Assembly (NCBI GenBank): GCA_934773085.1
Contig: CAKVMU010000016.1
Span: 1-14,925, forward strand
Source: an uncultured Candidatus Melainabacteria bacterium
GTDB lineage: Bacteria; Cyanobacteriota; Vampirovibrionia; Gastranaerophilales; Gastranaerophilaceae
DNA: 14,925 nucleotides
Reading direction: 5' to 3'
Below are positions 1 through 7,546 of this stretch, in pieces. The translations under genes and the position numbers were made by a program. Position 1 is the first letter of the stretch, and every line of letters begins with the position of its first letter. The notes beneath the pieces are model-generated. The model was not told the origin of the DNA. It did not search any database and worked only from the letters and a program-made list of their open reading frames with translations.

Positions 1-1411
1 ATGCTAAGTCATCAAACATTTCAGACTGAACAATAACTCGAACTTCACGTCCTGCTTGAACTGCAAATGACTGTTTGATACCTTCGTAGCTGTTTACAAT
101 CTCTTCAATTTTTTGTAAACGTTTGATGTAAATTTCCAAAGTATCACGTCTTGCTCCCGGTCTGCCGGCTGAGATTGCATCTGCAAGTTTGACAAGCACA
201 GCTTCAATTGTATTCGCTGTAACATCGTCGTGGTGAGCTTCAATTGCATGTATAACTTCTTGTTTTTCACCATATCTTGTTGCAAGTTCTACACCCAATT
301 GAATATGAGTTCCTTCTTGAGTTTGGTCAACGGCTTTACCTATATCGTGCAATAAACCTGCTCTTTTAGCTACGTATACGTTAGCTCCAAGCTCAGCAGC
401 CAACATCCCTGCAATATGTCCTACTTCAAGAGAGTGTTTTAAAACGTTTTGACCATAACTTGTTCTGTAATAAAGTCGTCCGAGATTTTTAATGAGTTCC
501 TTGTTAAGCCCCATTATACCCATATCAACAGCGGCATTTTCGCCTTCTTTCATTATCTTTTGTTCAACTTCTTCTCTTGATTTCTCGACCGTTTCTTCGA
601 TTCTGACCGGATGAATTCTGCCGTCTTGTATGAGCTTTTCTAATGCAATTTTTGCAATTTCTCTTCTGACAGGATCAAAGGATGAAAGAACAACCGCTTC
701 CGGAGTATCATCAATTATTAAATCAACCCCTGTCAAAGTTTCCAATGTTCTAATGTTTCTGCCTTCACGACCAATAATTCTTCCCTTCATTTCGTCATTT
801 GGAAGCGATACAACTGAAACAGTAGATTCAACAACTTGCTCCATCATGCATCTTTGCATCGTGGTGGAAAGAATTTCTTTTGATTTTTCTACTGCGTTTT
901 CTCTTATTTTAGCTTCATTTTCTCTGATAAGTTGAAGTTGTTCTTGCGCTAAATCACTTTTTAACTGTTCCATCAAAGCTTTTTTAGCTTCTTCAGCAGA
1001 CATTCCTGCAATTCGCTCCAACTCTAAAGTTCGTTTTTGAACTATTTCGTCAAGAAAATCTTCTTTTTCAATCAGTTGATCTTTCATTTTATCAAGTTCA
1101 ACTTCTTTATCAGTGATTTCTTGGAGCTTGTTTTCTATTATATCTTCACGTTTGGTGAGCTTGTTTTCGATTGCTGCAAACTCTCTTCTACGTTCTCTTT
1201 CGTCTTCATTAAGCTGTTCTCTTTCGTTATGCAAAGCTTCCTTTGCTTTAATCATCGCTTCTTTGTGAATGATAGACTCTTTATCCTGCAAGTCCTTCAT
1301 ACTTTGTTCCGTTTGTTGTACAAGGTTTTTATATTTAACCCTTTGCACAGCAATTACAGCCGACAGCACAACCAGAACAATAACTGCAACGGTCAGTAAT
1401 GCACTATTCAT
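1..1411 (-). CDS. rny: Ribonuclease Y (partial, C-terminus beyond the window)
   Basis: RNase Y is a membrane-anchored endoribonuclease that starts mRNA decay in many bacteria lacking RNase E. The frame is open from the ATG at 1411 to the window edge, giving 470 codons of a family usually about 510-520 residues, so roughly the last 50 are missing. A hydrophobic N-terminal anchor (about residues 4-22) is followed by a long charged coiled coil (about 25-200). A KH RNA-binding domain follows, with GRIIGREG at 210-217, and then an HD phosphohydrolase domain with the metal-binding HD pair at H355-D356 (HDIGKAVD), close to its position in the Bacillus enzyme. The start is supported by an AAGG Shine-Dalgarno 6 nt upstream and by the membrane anchor beginning right after it. 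Order and spacing of the domains are canonical; no defect is visible. Recognition is by motif. Confidence 0.96.
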   Translation of the reverse strand, partial: MNSALLTVAVIVLVVLSAVIAVQRVKYKNLVQQTEQSMKDLQDKESIIHKEAMIKAKEALHNEREQLNEDERERRREFAAIENKLTKREDIIENKLQEITDKEVELDKMKDQLIEKEDFLDEIVQKRTLELERIAGMSAEEAKKALMEQLKSDLAQEQLQLIRENEAKIRENAVEKSKEILSTTMQRCMMEQVVESTVSVVSLPNDEMKGRIIGREGRNIRTLETLTGVDLIIDDTPEAVVLSSFDPVRREIAKIALEKLIQDGRIHPVRIEETVEKSREEVEQKIMKEGENAAVDMGIMGLNKELIKNLGRLYYRTSYGQNVLKHSLEVGHIAGMLAAELGANVYVAKRAGLLHDIGKAVDQTQEGTHIQLGVELATRYGEKQEVIHAIEAHHDDVTANTIEAVLVKLADAISAGRPGARRDTLEIYIKRLQKIEEIVNSYEGIKQSFAVQAGREVRVIVQSEMFDDLA

Positions 1412-1455
1412 CTAGCACCTTTTCCTTTTCTATTTTTTTATATATACACGACATC

Positions 1456-1478
1456 CGGGCACATATAACCTACCCGGC
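1456..1478. repeat. GC inverted repeat in the rny leader
   Basis: CCGGG and CCCGG are separated by a 13-nt AT-rich loop and stand out in a very AT-rich intergenic stretch (1412-1604). In the rny mRNA it would form a small 5-bp hairpin about 45 nt before the start codon. It has no adjoining U-run, so it is not a terminator. It may protect or regulate the leader, or mean nothing. Confidence 0.35.
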
Positions 1479-1503
1479 AGAAATTATTAAAAAAATAAGT
1501 CTG

Positions 1504-1512
1504 ATTATCGCA
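1504..1512 (-). promoter_or_regulatory. Possible extended -10 promoter for rny
   Basis: On the minus strand TGC followed by GATAAT resembles an extended -10 element about 93 bases upstream of the rny ATG. No good -35 is present. Transcription from here would make a leader of about 85 nt that includes a CCGGG/CCCGG inverted repeat. Weak evidence, from sequence similarity to consensus only. Confidence 0.3.
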
Positions 1513-1582
1513 TATATCCTCAAAAATTTTATCTACTACTATGCTACTATGATATCATATAAAGCTATTTTTGTATATAAAT

Positions 1583-1604
1583 AAAATGCGCTTCTTAACA
1601 TTTT
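1583..1604. terminator. Weak AT-rich hairpin after the 1605-2174 gene
   Basis: AAAATG and CATTTT can pair around a 10-nt loop directly after the stop codon of the minus-strand gene, and the minus-strand RNA continues with TTTTATTT. The 6-bp stem has a single G-C pair, so termination would be inefficient. Read-through into rny is plausible. Confidence 0.25.
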
Positions 1605-2174
1605 TTATTGAACAGCTTTTATGGCTCCCCACGCACGAATGAAGCCTTTTTCATATCTGATTAGATAGTATCCGCCCTCTTTTATATAATCAATTGACGC
1701 TTCCATGTGAACATAGTCTTTTTTAGGTTGTGTAGCGCCGGTTTTTGCATATTTTGTATCAATGATTTTCTGAAATCTTTCTTGTCGTTTATTTTTTCGC
1801 TCAGTCTTCTTTAATTCTTTTTGTTCAGATTTTGTTAAATCTCTTGATTTATCTCTGAATTTTTTTAGTTCAGACTCGTTTTCGGCAAGTTTAAATACCG
1901 GAATCACAGCGATTAAATCCTTTGATTCAATTAAATATAGAAACTCTCTGTCGTTTGACAATGCCAGTTCATAAAAACCGGGTTTTATAAAATTTCCATT
2001 ATAATCCGGAATTGCATCTACAATGGAAAGAGTAGGCTGTTCATCAGTAGGGATTGCATACCGATAAATAGAGTCTTGTCCGATGGTGATGCCTGAAGGA
2101 GTCATCGGATAAGGTGCACACGGTGCTAAATAATCAATATCCCGAATTGCCGGTGTAATAATCCCGTCAATCAT
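1605..2174 (-). CDS. Unrecognised protein translationally coupled to rnpA
   Basis: I do not recognise this 189-residue protein. The N-terminal half (about 1-95) is rich in proline, tyrosine and hydrophobic residues and looks like a small beta-rich domain, including a stretch around 'KPGFYELALS'. A strongly charged Lys/Glu/Arg helical segment follows (about 98-140), then a short C-terminal tail with aromatic residues. There is no signal peptide or membrane helix. Its ATG lies inside rnpA, overlapping the rnpA stop by 8 nt (ATGATTGA), so the two are very probably cotranscribed and translationally coupled. In many bacteria yidD or yidC occupies this position, but the sequence resembles neither. 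A link to RNA processing or membrane-protein assembly is suggested only by position. Confidence 0.75.
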   Translation of the reverse strand: MIDGIITPAIRDIDYLAPCAPYPMTPSGITIGQDSIYRYAIPTDEQPTLSIVDAIPDYNGNFIKPGFYELALSNDREFLYLIESKDLIAVIPVFKLAENESELKKFRDKSRDLTKSEQKELKKTERKNKRQERFQKIIDTKYAKTGATQPKKDYVHMEASIDYIKEGGYYLIRYEKGFIRAWGAIKAVQ

Positions 2175-2526
2175 TATTGAGTTGCCCTATCAAAGCTTGC
2201 ATTGCACTGTTTATATAGTTAAAGTCTTTGTTTAAAAGTCTGGCCGAAGCTGCGAAAACCAAAGACATATGTTGGTTTTCAAAATTGTTGTTTAGCCCTT
2301 TTATATAGAGTCTTAAACTTTCTCTCATCAATCTTTTTATACGATTTCGTTTGACTGCTCTTTTGTGAATTTTTTTGCTCACAACAAAACCTATTTTTGT
2401 CGGATTAGAGTTATTTTTTTTCTTTCCACAAAAAACAGTAATACCGTTCTTGTGATAAGAAATTCCGGTTCTGTAGGTTGCAGCAAATGCGTTTCTTTTT
2501 TTTAGTCTGTATTTGTCCGGTAACAT
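2167..2526 (-). CDS. rnpA: Ribonuclease P protein component
   Basis: RnpA is the small basic protein that binds the RNase P catalytic RNA and helps it remove 5' leaders from precursor tRNAs. The 119-residue length is typical. The diagnostic segment runs from KIGFVVSKK to the RNR-type signature (VKRNRIKRLMRE) at about residues 44-69, and the N-terminus begins with the usual 'LPDKYRLKKRNAF' pattern. The ATG at 2526 has no Shine-Dalgarno; a good promoter would start the mRNA at or next to the ATG (see the promoter entry). The 3' end overlaps the next gene by 8 nt. Unusually, rpmH is absent: only 110 bases separate rnpA from a divergent gene, too few for rpmH, and neither yidD nor yidC follows. 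The rnpB RNA is not in the window. Confidence 0.95.
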   Translation of the reverse strand: MLPDKYRLKKRNAFAATYRTGISYHKNGITVFCGKKKNNSNPTKIGFVVSKKIHKRAVKRNRIKRLMRESLRLYIKGLNNNFENQHMSLVFAASARLLNKDFNYINSAMQALIGQLNND

Positions 2527-2532
2527 AACTAA

Positions 2533-2561
2533 ATGATAGCGTAATAATGTATATTTGTAAA
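2533..2561 (-). promoter_or_regulatory. Sigma-70-type promoter of rnpA, probably leaderless
   Basis: On the minus strand TTTACA (2561-2556) and TATCAT (2538-2533) are separated by exactly 17 bp, each one mismatch from consensus. Six bases separate the -10 from the rnpA ATG, so the usual start point falls on or beside the A of that ATG. This fits the missing Shine-Dalgarno. The -35 lies in a direct 10-bp repeat. Confidence 0.5.
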
Positions 2562-2570
2562 TATTTGTAA
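2551..2570. repeat. Tandem 10-bp repeat upstream of rnpA
   Basis: ATATTTGTAA occurs twice head to tail. The repeat carries the proposed rnpA -35 and runs into a TTGTAACAA palindrome at 2565-2573. A spacing of one helical turn would put two binding sites on the same face of the DNA. It sits between the divergent rnpA and 2637 genes. Confidence 0.55.
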
Positions 2571-2636
2571 CAATAAAGGATATATCACTAAAGAATAAAT
2601 AAAATATGCCGTAATAGAAATTATAAGGAGTAAACT

Positions 2637-3191
2637 ATGTCTGAAGAATTTCATGTTGAAAAGAGTAATATACCGCAGCCAAATGTGAATGGACGTAAGG
2701 TTATTGACGAAAGCAATTACGCAATAAGAGCGCCTCGACCTTCCAATAACGCTATTATAGGCAAAGGTGGTGATCCCCTTTTCAAAAGAATCAATGCAAC
2801 AACAGAACAATTGAATGATTTGTTAGATGAAACCTCTACCGTACAGGATTGGTTGCAGCGTGAAGCTTCAAACAAGGTTGCTTTGACATGTTTGGATAAT
2901 GAAAATTTAAAAGAAATTTATTATGAAATAAAAGACGGTTTTGGAGAATTTGGCCCTATGATGCTGATGGGGTTCAAAAATCCGCAAGGAGTTGAAATCC
3001 CAAGATTGAAATTGATGGACAATAATGGCGAAGTGATTGATGTTTTAACGGGGCCTTTAGCGATGGATGAACTCAATAAAAGAGCCCTAGCCTATAAAGA
3101 ATCAAAAATGGGGTATGAGCAACTTGATTTGCCACAAGAAGAAACCGGTGTGATTCAAGATTATTCTGGCAACCCAGAAGACTATTCTTAA
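2637..3191 (+). CDS. Unrecognised acidic cytoplasmic protein
   Basis: I do not recognise this 184-residue protein. The ATG is preceded by a strong AAGGAG Shine-Dalgarno at suitable distance, and codon use resembles its neighbours, so the gene is likely real. No signal peptide or membrane helix is seen. The first ~50 residues are polar and proline/asparagine-rich and look disordered. Residues ~55-100 look helical, a Gly/Met/Phe-rich patch (FGEFGPMMLMGF) lies around 107-118, and a short beta/helix region follows to about 160. The tail is acidic. It is divergent from rnpA. Its stop codon (3189-3191) is directly adjacent to the stop of the minus-strand ATPase gene at 3192, with no terminator between them. 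Confidence 0.75.
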   Translation: MSEEFHVEKSNIPQPNVNGRKVIDESNYAIRAPRPSNNAIIGKGGDPLFKRINATTEQLNDLLDETSTVQDWLQREASNKVALTCLDNENLKEIYYEIKDGFGEFGPMMLMGFKNPQGVEIPRLKLMDNNGEVIDVLTGPLAMDELNKRALAYKESKMGYEQLDLPQEETGVIQDYSGNPEDYS

Positions 3192-6149
3192 TTATTTAGA
3201 TTCTTTTTTTAATACAATTCCATTAAGTTTGCAGAAAGATGTCAGAACATTAAGTTCTTCTTTTATACATCTTTGCAGAGCGCTTTGTTCCGCAACGATA
3301 GGTACATTTTTTGCAAGCTGGAACATTTTTAGCGCTTGTTTGATATAGTTTCCTCTCAAACTTGATTTTGGCAGAGCAAGTTCTTGGTATAATCTTGCGC
3401 ATTGAAGATAAGTTTTTACAAGGATATATTCCATATCAAATTGTTTTGCGATAAATATTGCTTTTTCCAAGTAGACTTTTGCAGAATCAAAATCCTGTTT
3501 AGCCAAGTAGATTTCTCCGATTAGTTTATTAAACAAAGCTATAAAATAGTAATTGTTTATATTTGGTCCTTGTGCAATATCAAGAGCTTTTGTTGCTATG
3601 TCTAATGCAAATTGGGTTCCGTTTGTAATAAGCTTGATTTCAGCTATTAAGTACCAAGAAAGAATTACTCCGGTTGCAACTTTCTCTTTTGCAAAATATG
3701 CAACTTGCTCCTCAAGGATTTCCAGAGCTTTTTTCGTTTGGTTGTTTTCTTTAAGCATTTTTGCCAAAAGCGTTTTTAGAATGTTTTTAGTAAAGCTGTC
3801 ATTGACATTGTTTGCATACGCAGCCACATTGAATAATTCGTTGTATAACGTTTTGTAATCTTTTTCAAAGAACTTATTTAAAATGTCAATAAAATTCCAT
3901 CTTGAGACTATAAATGTGTCCATTGAATCCAACGAGTACTCTTTAAGTATGTCATCCAATATTTTGTTAGAAGTCTTAATATCTCCTTTGATTGTGTTTG
4001 CAAGAGCTAACAAAAGGTTTGTTCTGCAAATCAAAATAGGTTCTGTTGTTTGGTTTTTATCCAAAATATCGTATATGTTTTGAATCACGTCAAATGCTCT
4101 GTTGTCACCTTGGAATACAAGAGCTTCTGCAAAGTCAAAATACACTCCTACCCAAGTCTTGAATAAATCTTTTAACTTGATAAATTGTGTATCTCGTCCT
4201 TTACTTAAAACTTTTTCTATTTCAGGAAGTATTTCGGTTTCAACCAAATTTATCAGTTGACCATAATTTCCGAGTTTTAATAGTGGTGTTGCTTGACGGG
4301 ATTTTATCAATGTTCTGGCAAAGCTTTGATTATCCGGTAATTTGTTCAAGACGCTATCTATACACTCAATAGCACCCCAGTAATTTCCGCTTTTCATTGA
4401 GCAAGATGCCAAGTACCCTAATAATTCAATATGAGCAGCATCTTCATTATCTTCTATCATAAGAACAGCGTTCTGCAAGAATTCAAATGCAGAGTTGCAA
4501 TCAATTGGTTCCAGCAGTTTTCCGACACGAGTATAAATGTTCTTTTTAACCTTTTGATAGAACGGACTCATTTTATTTTCAATAAGTTTTAGTGCTTGTT
4601 TTTGAACAATGATGTAAAGTCCAATGTCACCGATATATGATGCTTGCTTCATTAATTCAGTCCAAACTTCAAATGCTTGGTCATTATTATTGAGTTTTTG
4701 CAGAATATATCCGAGCAAAGCAATAGAGGACTGCTTGTAGATGCTTAGTATTTCATAAAGAATGTTTAGAATTTCTTCAAAACAGTCGTCGTTTTTGACA
4801 ATTGAAACTATTGTTTTCCAAATCTCACTGCTTTTAAATTCAAAAGACAAGTTGTTTAATTGTGTAATAAAACCAGCATCCACAAGCTTTTCGATAATTC
4901 GTTCAAATTCTTGAGGCAGGTTGTTGTCAAAGTTTTCTAACATAGCCGGATAAAGTTTTTCGCCAAGTACAGACATTGCTGTTAATATTCTGTAAGCGTG
5001 GACATCCTCCTGCTTAAGTATGTTTAATCTCAACGTTAGAATAGATTCTAAATTGCCATAATTTACTCTTTTTATCCCGCAACGTTTGATATCTGAACTC
5101 AAAAGCACCATCTGTTCTATGATTGAAGGATTTCCGCCTGAAATCTTAACCGCAAGATTTATAAAATCTTTCCCAAAATTACAGTCTGTATATTGTTTTA
5201 AGAACGTTTCAACTTGGGCAGAAGAAAATGGTGCGATAGATAAATCCAAATAATTTTCTTCCGTAAGTTTTGGGGATGTAATAAGTCCCATCCCAGGTTT
5301 TGGGGATGAAGAAATTAGTATAAACTTGCTTCTTTGTTGGACTAAATCTTCTTCAAGCAATTCTTTTATAAAATCAAAAGAGTTGCCGTCAATATATTCG
5401 AAATGGTCAATGATGAAGATTACTTTCATTTTTTCGATGATTGTCAAAATCACCTTCTTCATAATATTGAACATTTTAGCTTTGTTATAATATATGTTTT
5501 CGTACTTGTCTTGATTTTCTGGATATAAAAAATTTAATAAATCTAATATTTCATTGCTGCTAAGAGAAGGAAAATCTTGCTTAAAGAATTTAAGCGAATT
5601 CTTTTTTAGTTGCAGAGTGTCAGGACAAAAATTGTTTATATTGAAGAATGTTAAAAGTAAGTCTTGAAAATAGCCAAAAGGAGATAACTGCGTTATTTGA
5701 GAACAGGTTCCAAACAACCATATCAGTTTTGCATCCTTAAGTTCATTAATTGCACATCTTAAAACCAAGTTTTTGCCAATTCCGCTATCGCCAGTAACCG
5801 TTATAATACGGACGTCTGCATCTTTAATTCCTTCTATTAACTTAGCTTTTGTTTTTTGCTGAGAATTTGTTGGCGCAAAATATATAGGATGTATTTTTTC
5901 CTGTGTTGGTTCAGTTTCCTTTGATACGAATTCTATTCCGCATTTTCTGCAGGCTTTTGCACTTGGTAAATTAGCAGCACCGCATTCACTGCAAATTCTT
6001 ATCAAGACTTCTCCGCAAGCAGAGCATTCTTTTGCGGTTATCAAATTGTAAGCGCCGCAATTTTTGCAAAACGAACCGACCTTTGCTCCGCAAAAGTTGC
6101 ATTTTAAAGAATTGTCGTCTATTTCATTCTTGCATCTTGGACACTGCAT
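3192..6149 (-). CDS. Zinc-ribbon / P-loop ATPase / helical-repeat (TPR-like) signalling protein
   Basis: This 985-residue protein joins three parts. Six CxxC pairs (C3/C6, C17/C20, C28/C31, C42/C45, C53/C56, C67/C70) form three consecutive zinc ribbons. A P-loop NTPase domain follows (about 95-400), with a Walker A-like GDSGIGKN at 120-127 and a Walker B-like IFIIDHFEYID at 244-254, resembling the AAA_16/STAND type. The remaining ~550 residues are helical with TPR-like periodicity. STAND-type ATPases with repeat tails usually act as signal switches or scaffolds. The final Walker A Ser/Thr is Asn127, which may weaken nucleotide hydrolysis. It is the last gene of a three-gene operon, 6 bp after the previous stop; its AAAGGA Shine-Dalgarno overlaps the end of that gene. 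No signal peptide or membrane helix, so it is probably cytoplasmic. The specific role is unknown. Confidence 0.88.
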   Translation of the reverse strand: MQCPRCKNEIDDNSLKCNFCGAKVGSFCKNCGAYNLITAKECSACGEVLIRICSECGAANLPSAKACRKCGIEFVSKETEPTQEKIHPIYFAPTNSQQKTKAKLIEGIKDADVRIITVTGDSGIGKNLVLRCAINELKDAKLIWLFGTCSQITQLSPFGYFQDLLLTFFNINNFCPDTLQLKKNSLKFFKQDFPSLSSNEILDLLNFLYPENQDKYENIYYNKAKMFNIMKKVILTIIEKMKVIFIIDHFEYIDGNSFDFIKELLEEDLVQQRSKFILISSSPKPGMGLITSPKLTEENYLDLSIAPFSSAQVETFLKQYTDCNFGKDFINLAVKISGGNPSIIEQMVLLSSDIKRCGIKRVNYGNLESILTLRLNILKQEDVHAYRILTAMSVLGEKLYPAMLENFDNNLPQEFERIIEKLVDAGFITQLNNLSFEFKSSEIWKTIVSIVKNDDCFEEILNILYEILSIYKQSSIALLGYILQKLNNNDQAFEVWTELMKQASYIGDIGLYIIVQKQALKLIENKMSPFYQKVKKNIYTRVGKLLEPIDCNSAFEFLQNAVLMIEDNEDAAHIELLGYLASCSMKSGNYWGAIECIDSVLNKLPDNQSFARTLIKSRQATPLLKLGNYGQLINLVETEILPEIEKVLSKGRDTQFIKLKDLFKTWVGVYFDFAEALVFQGDNRAFDVIQNIYDILDKNQTTEPILICRTNLLLALANTIKGDIKTSNKILDDILKEYSLDSMDTFIVSRWNFIDILNKFFEKDYKTLYNELFNVAAYANNVNDSFTKNILKTLLAKMLKENNQTKKALEILEEQVAYFAKEKVATGVILSWYLIAEIKLITNGTQFALDIATKALDIAQGPNINNYYFIALFNKLIGEIYLAKQDFDSAKVYLEKAIFIAKQFDMEYILVKTYLQCARLYQELALPKSSLRGNYIKQALKMFQLAKNVPIVAEQSALQRCIKEELNVLTSFCKLNGIVLKKESK

Positions 6150-6155
6150 TAAGTT

Positions 6156-7526
6156 CTAGTCCTTTATTGTATATATAATTTCACTCAATGCTTCTAATAC
6201 TGCGTCTTGAGTTATTCCCAGCTCTTCGGAAATCTCGTCTATGGATTTGCCATCTTTATATTTTAGATTATAAACTTCTGGAACGTGAAGTTCCGGATGT
6301 TTTGAGTTTATTTCTGAAAGGTTTTCATTAATCTCGTTGATGTCAAACTTTGGTGTCTTATCCGGAGTGTATTCAAAACAATCATAAGAAGGAGGAACAA
6401 AGTTTTGTTCAACGGTTGTTGTTTCTGATTGTAAGAAGTCAGAATCTCCTAATTCTTCCAAATCAGAATGTTCGCTTGATGCCAATAATTCATCAAACTC
6501 GTTATCATCAAAGTGTCCTTCAAGTGTTTCTTCAAGAATCTCTTCTCTAGGCTCATCTATTGAACTAATGTCTTCTTCTTCTTCTTCTTCTTCGGAATTC
6601 GCCAATTCTTCAGTTTCAGGCTCAATACTATCTTCTAACAGTTCGTCTGGAGCCGTTTCTTCAAGTTCCAAATCTTCGTCAAGTGTCGGAATTTCTGTTG
6701 AAGCTTCAAGCTCGTCTAAATTATCAGATAGCTCTTCAATCGGTTCATCTTCAACTGTAAGTTCATCTATATCCGAAATTTCATTTTGTTCAAGTTCTTC
6801 TGGAGAGTTTAGTTCAATATCTTCGGTATTATCTGTTTCCAACTCTGCGACATCTTTTATCTTTTCAATTCCTTCGTGATTAACTCCGGCATGACCGTTA
6901 ATCATTTTGTCAACGAGAGTCTTGTCAACATCCGGTTTTGGAAGTTCAGATACTTCAAGTTCCTCAACTGTTTCTTCTAAGTCTTTTTCAACTTTTTCAC
7001 TTTCGTCAAGCTCAATATCAGCAACTTCTTCTAATGTATCTTCCGTCTGTGTTTCGTCAATAACAGGTTCTTCAGGTTCTGGATTGTTGATTCCTTGCGC
7101 TTCGTCGACACTGTTACTAACTTCTGTTACTTTAGTTTCCTCTGTGTTTACTTCATCGTTCACCCCGGACTCTTCCTGAATAAGTTTGTCGAGTTCTTCT
7201 TCTAAATTGACATCATGCTCCGGTTCAGGGATATTTATATGAATTTCGTTTTCAACAGGAGGTTCTTGTTCTTTTAGAGGAGGTAATATAACACGATGAT
7301 GTGCTCTTGTATTAAAATTCATTCTCTTTGGCACAGTTATTATTGATGTGGATACAACCTTGTTTAAGTAAGAAGTGATAACATCCTCATTCGTGATTGT
7401 TCCTAACACTACTTGTGCGTGGTTGTACGCATCTTGAGCAATATCATCCAGAAGAGATTCCAGTCCCGGATATTTGCGATGATTTTTGATAAGTGTAACT
7501 ATTAAATCGTAGTATTTCTTTTCCAT
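6156..7526 (-). CDS. Acidic protein with a sigma-region-4-like C-terminal helix-turn-helix
   Basis: Of the 456 residues, the first ~70 form a helical N-terminal domain ending near 'VPKRM'. About 83-370 is a low-complexity Glu/Asp-rich stretch with a run of seven glutamates. Residues ~400-456 form a compact C-terminal domain: 'VYNLKYKDGKSIDEISEELG' followed by 'ITQDAVLEALSEI' (418-450) closely follows the sigma-70 region 4 / LuxR-like helix-turn-helix pattern. The protein lacks sigma region 2, so it is not a sigma factor; it may bind DNA or touch RNA polymerase. Middle gene of the operon, 20 bp after the membrane-protein gene and 6 bp before the ATPase gene. Purine-rich bases upstream of the ATG give only a weak Shine-Dalgarno. 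The helix-turn-helix call is by pattern. Confidence 0.8.
   Translation of the reverse strand: MEKKYYDLIVTLIKNHRKYPGLESLLDDIAQDAYNHAQVVLGTITNEDVITSYLNKVVSTSIITVPKRMNFNTRAHHRVILPPLKEQEPPVENEIHINIPEPEHDVNLEEELDKLIQEESGVNDEVNTEETKVTEVSNSVDEAQGINNPEPEEPVIDETQTEDTLEEVADIELDESEKVEKDLEETVEELEVSELPKPDVDKTLVDKMINGHAGVNHEGIEKIKDVAELETDNTEDIELNSPEELEQNEISDIDELTVEDEPIEELSDNLDELEASTEIPTLDEDLELEETAPDELLEDSIEPETEELANSEEEEEEEDISSIDEPREEILEETLEGHFDDNEFDELLASSEHSDLEELGDSDFLQSETTTVEQNFVPPSYDCFEYTPDKTPKFDINEINENLSEINSKHPELHVPEVYNLKYKDGKSIDEISEELGITQDAVLEALSEIIYTIKD
6571..6593. repeat. TTC/GAA triplet microsatellite within the acidic gene
   Basis: About 7.7 uninterrupted TTC units on the plus strand encode the glutamate run of the acidic protein. 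Slippage by whole units would change the run length without shifting the frame. Confidence 0.85.
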
Positions 7527-7546
7527 AAGTTCTCTTCTTCTCTTAA

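Noticed and set aside
630..1399. Plus-strand open frames across the left end
   Set aside because: They lie antisense within rny, whose KH and coiled-coil regions account for the sequence.
1399..1584. Plus-strand 61-codon frame upstream of rny
   Set aside because: Biased low-complexity AT-rich composition, no Shine-Dalgarno, and it overlaps the rny start and leader.
2529..2810. Minus-strand 93-codon frame upstream of rnpA
   Set aside because: Antisense to the well-supported 2637-3191 gene; its product is a Cys/Phe/Tyr/Ile-rich shadow and not rpmH.
3192..6149. Antiviral STAND (Avs-type) defence protein
   Set aside because: No effector domain or defence neighbours; the operon partners suggest regulation instead, and the N-terminal zinc ribbons are not a known toxic effector.
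6568..7179. Plus-strand Ser-rich open frames (e.g. poly-Ser runs)
   Set aside because: They are the antisense reading of Glu/Asp codons (TTC/TCA) in the acidic gene, with no ribosome-binding site.
6156..7526. Calling the acidic HTH protein a sigma factor
   Set aside because: Only a region-4-like motif is present; region 2 and the linker of true sigma factors are absent.
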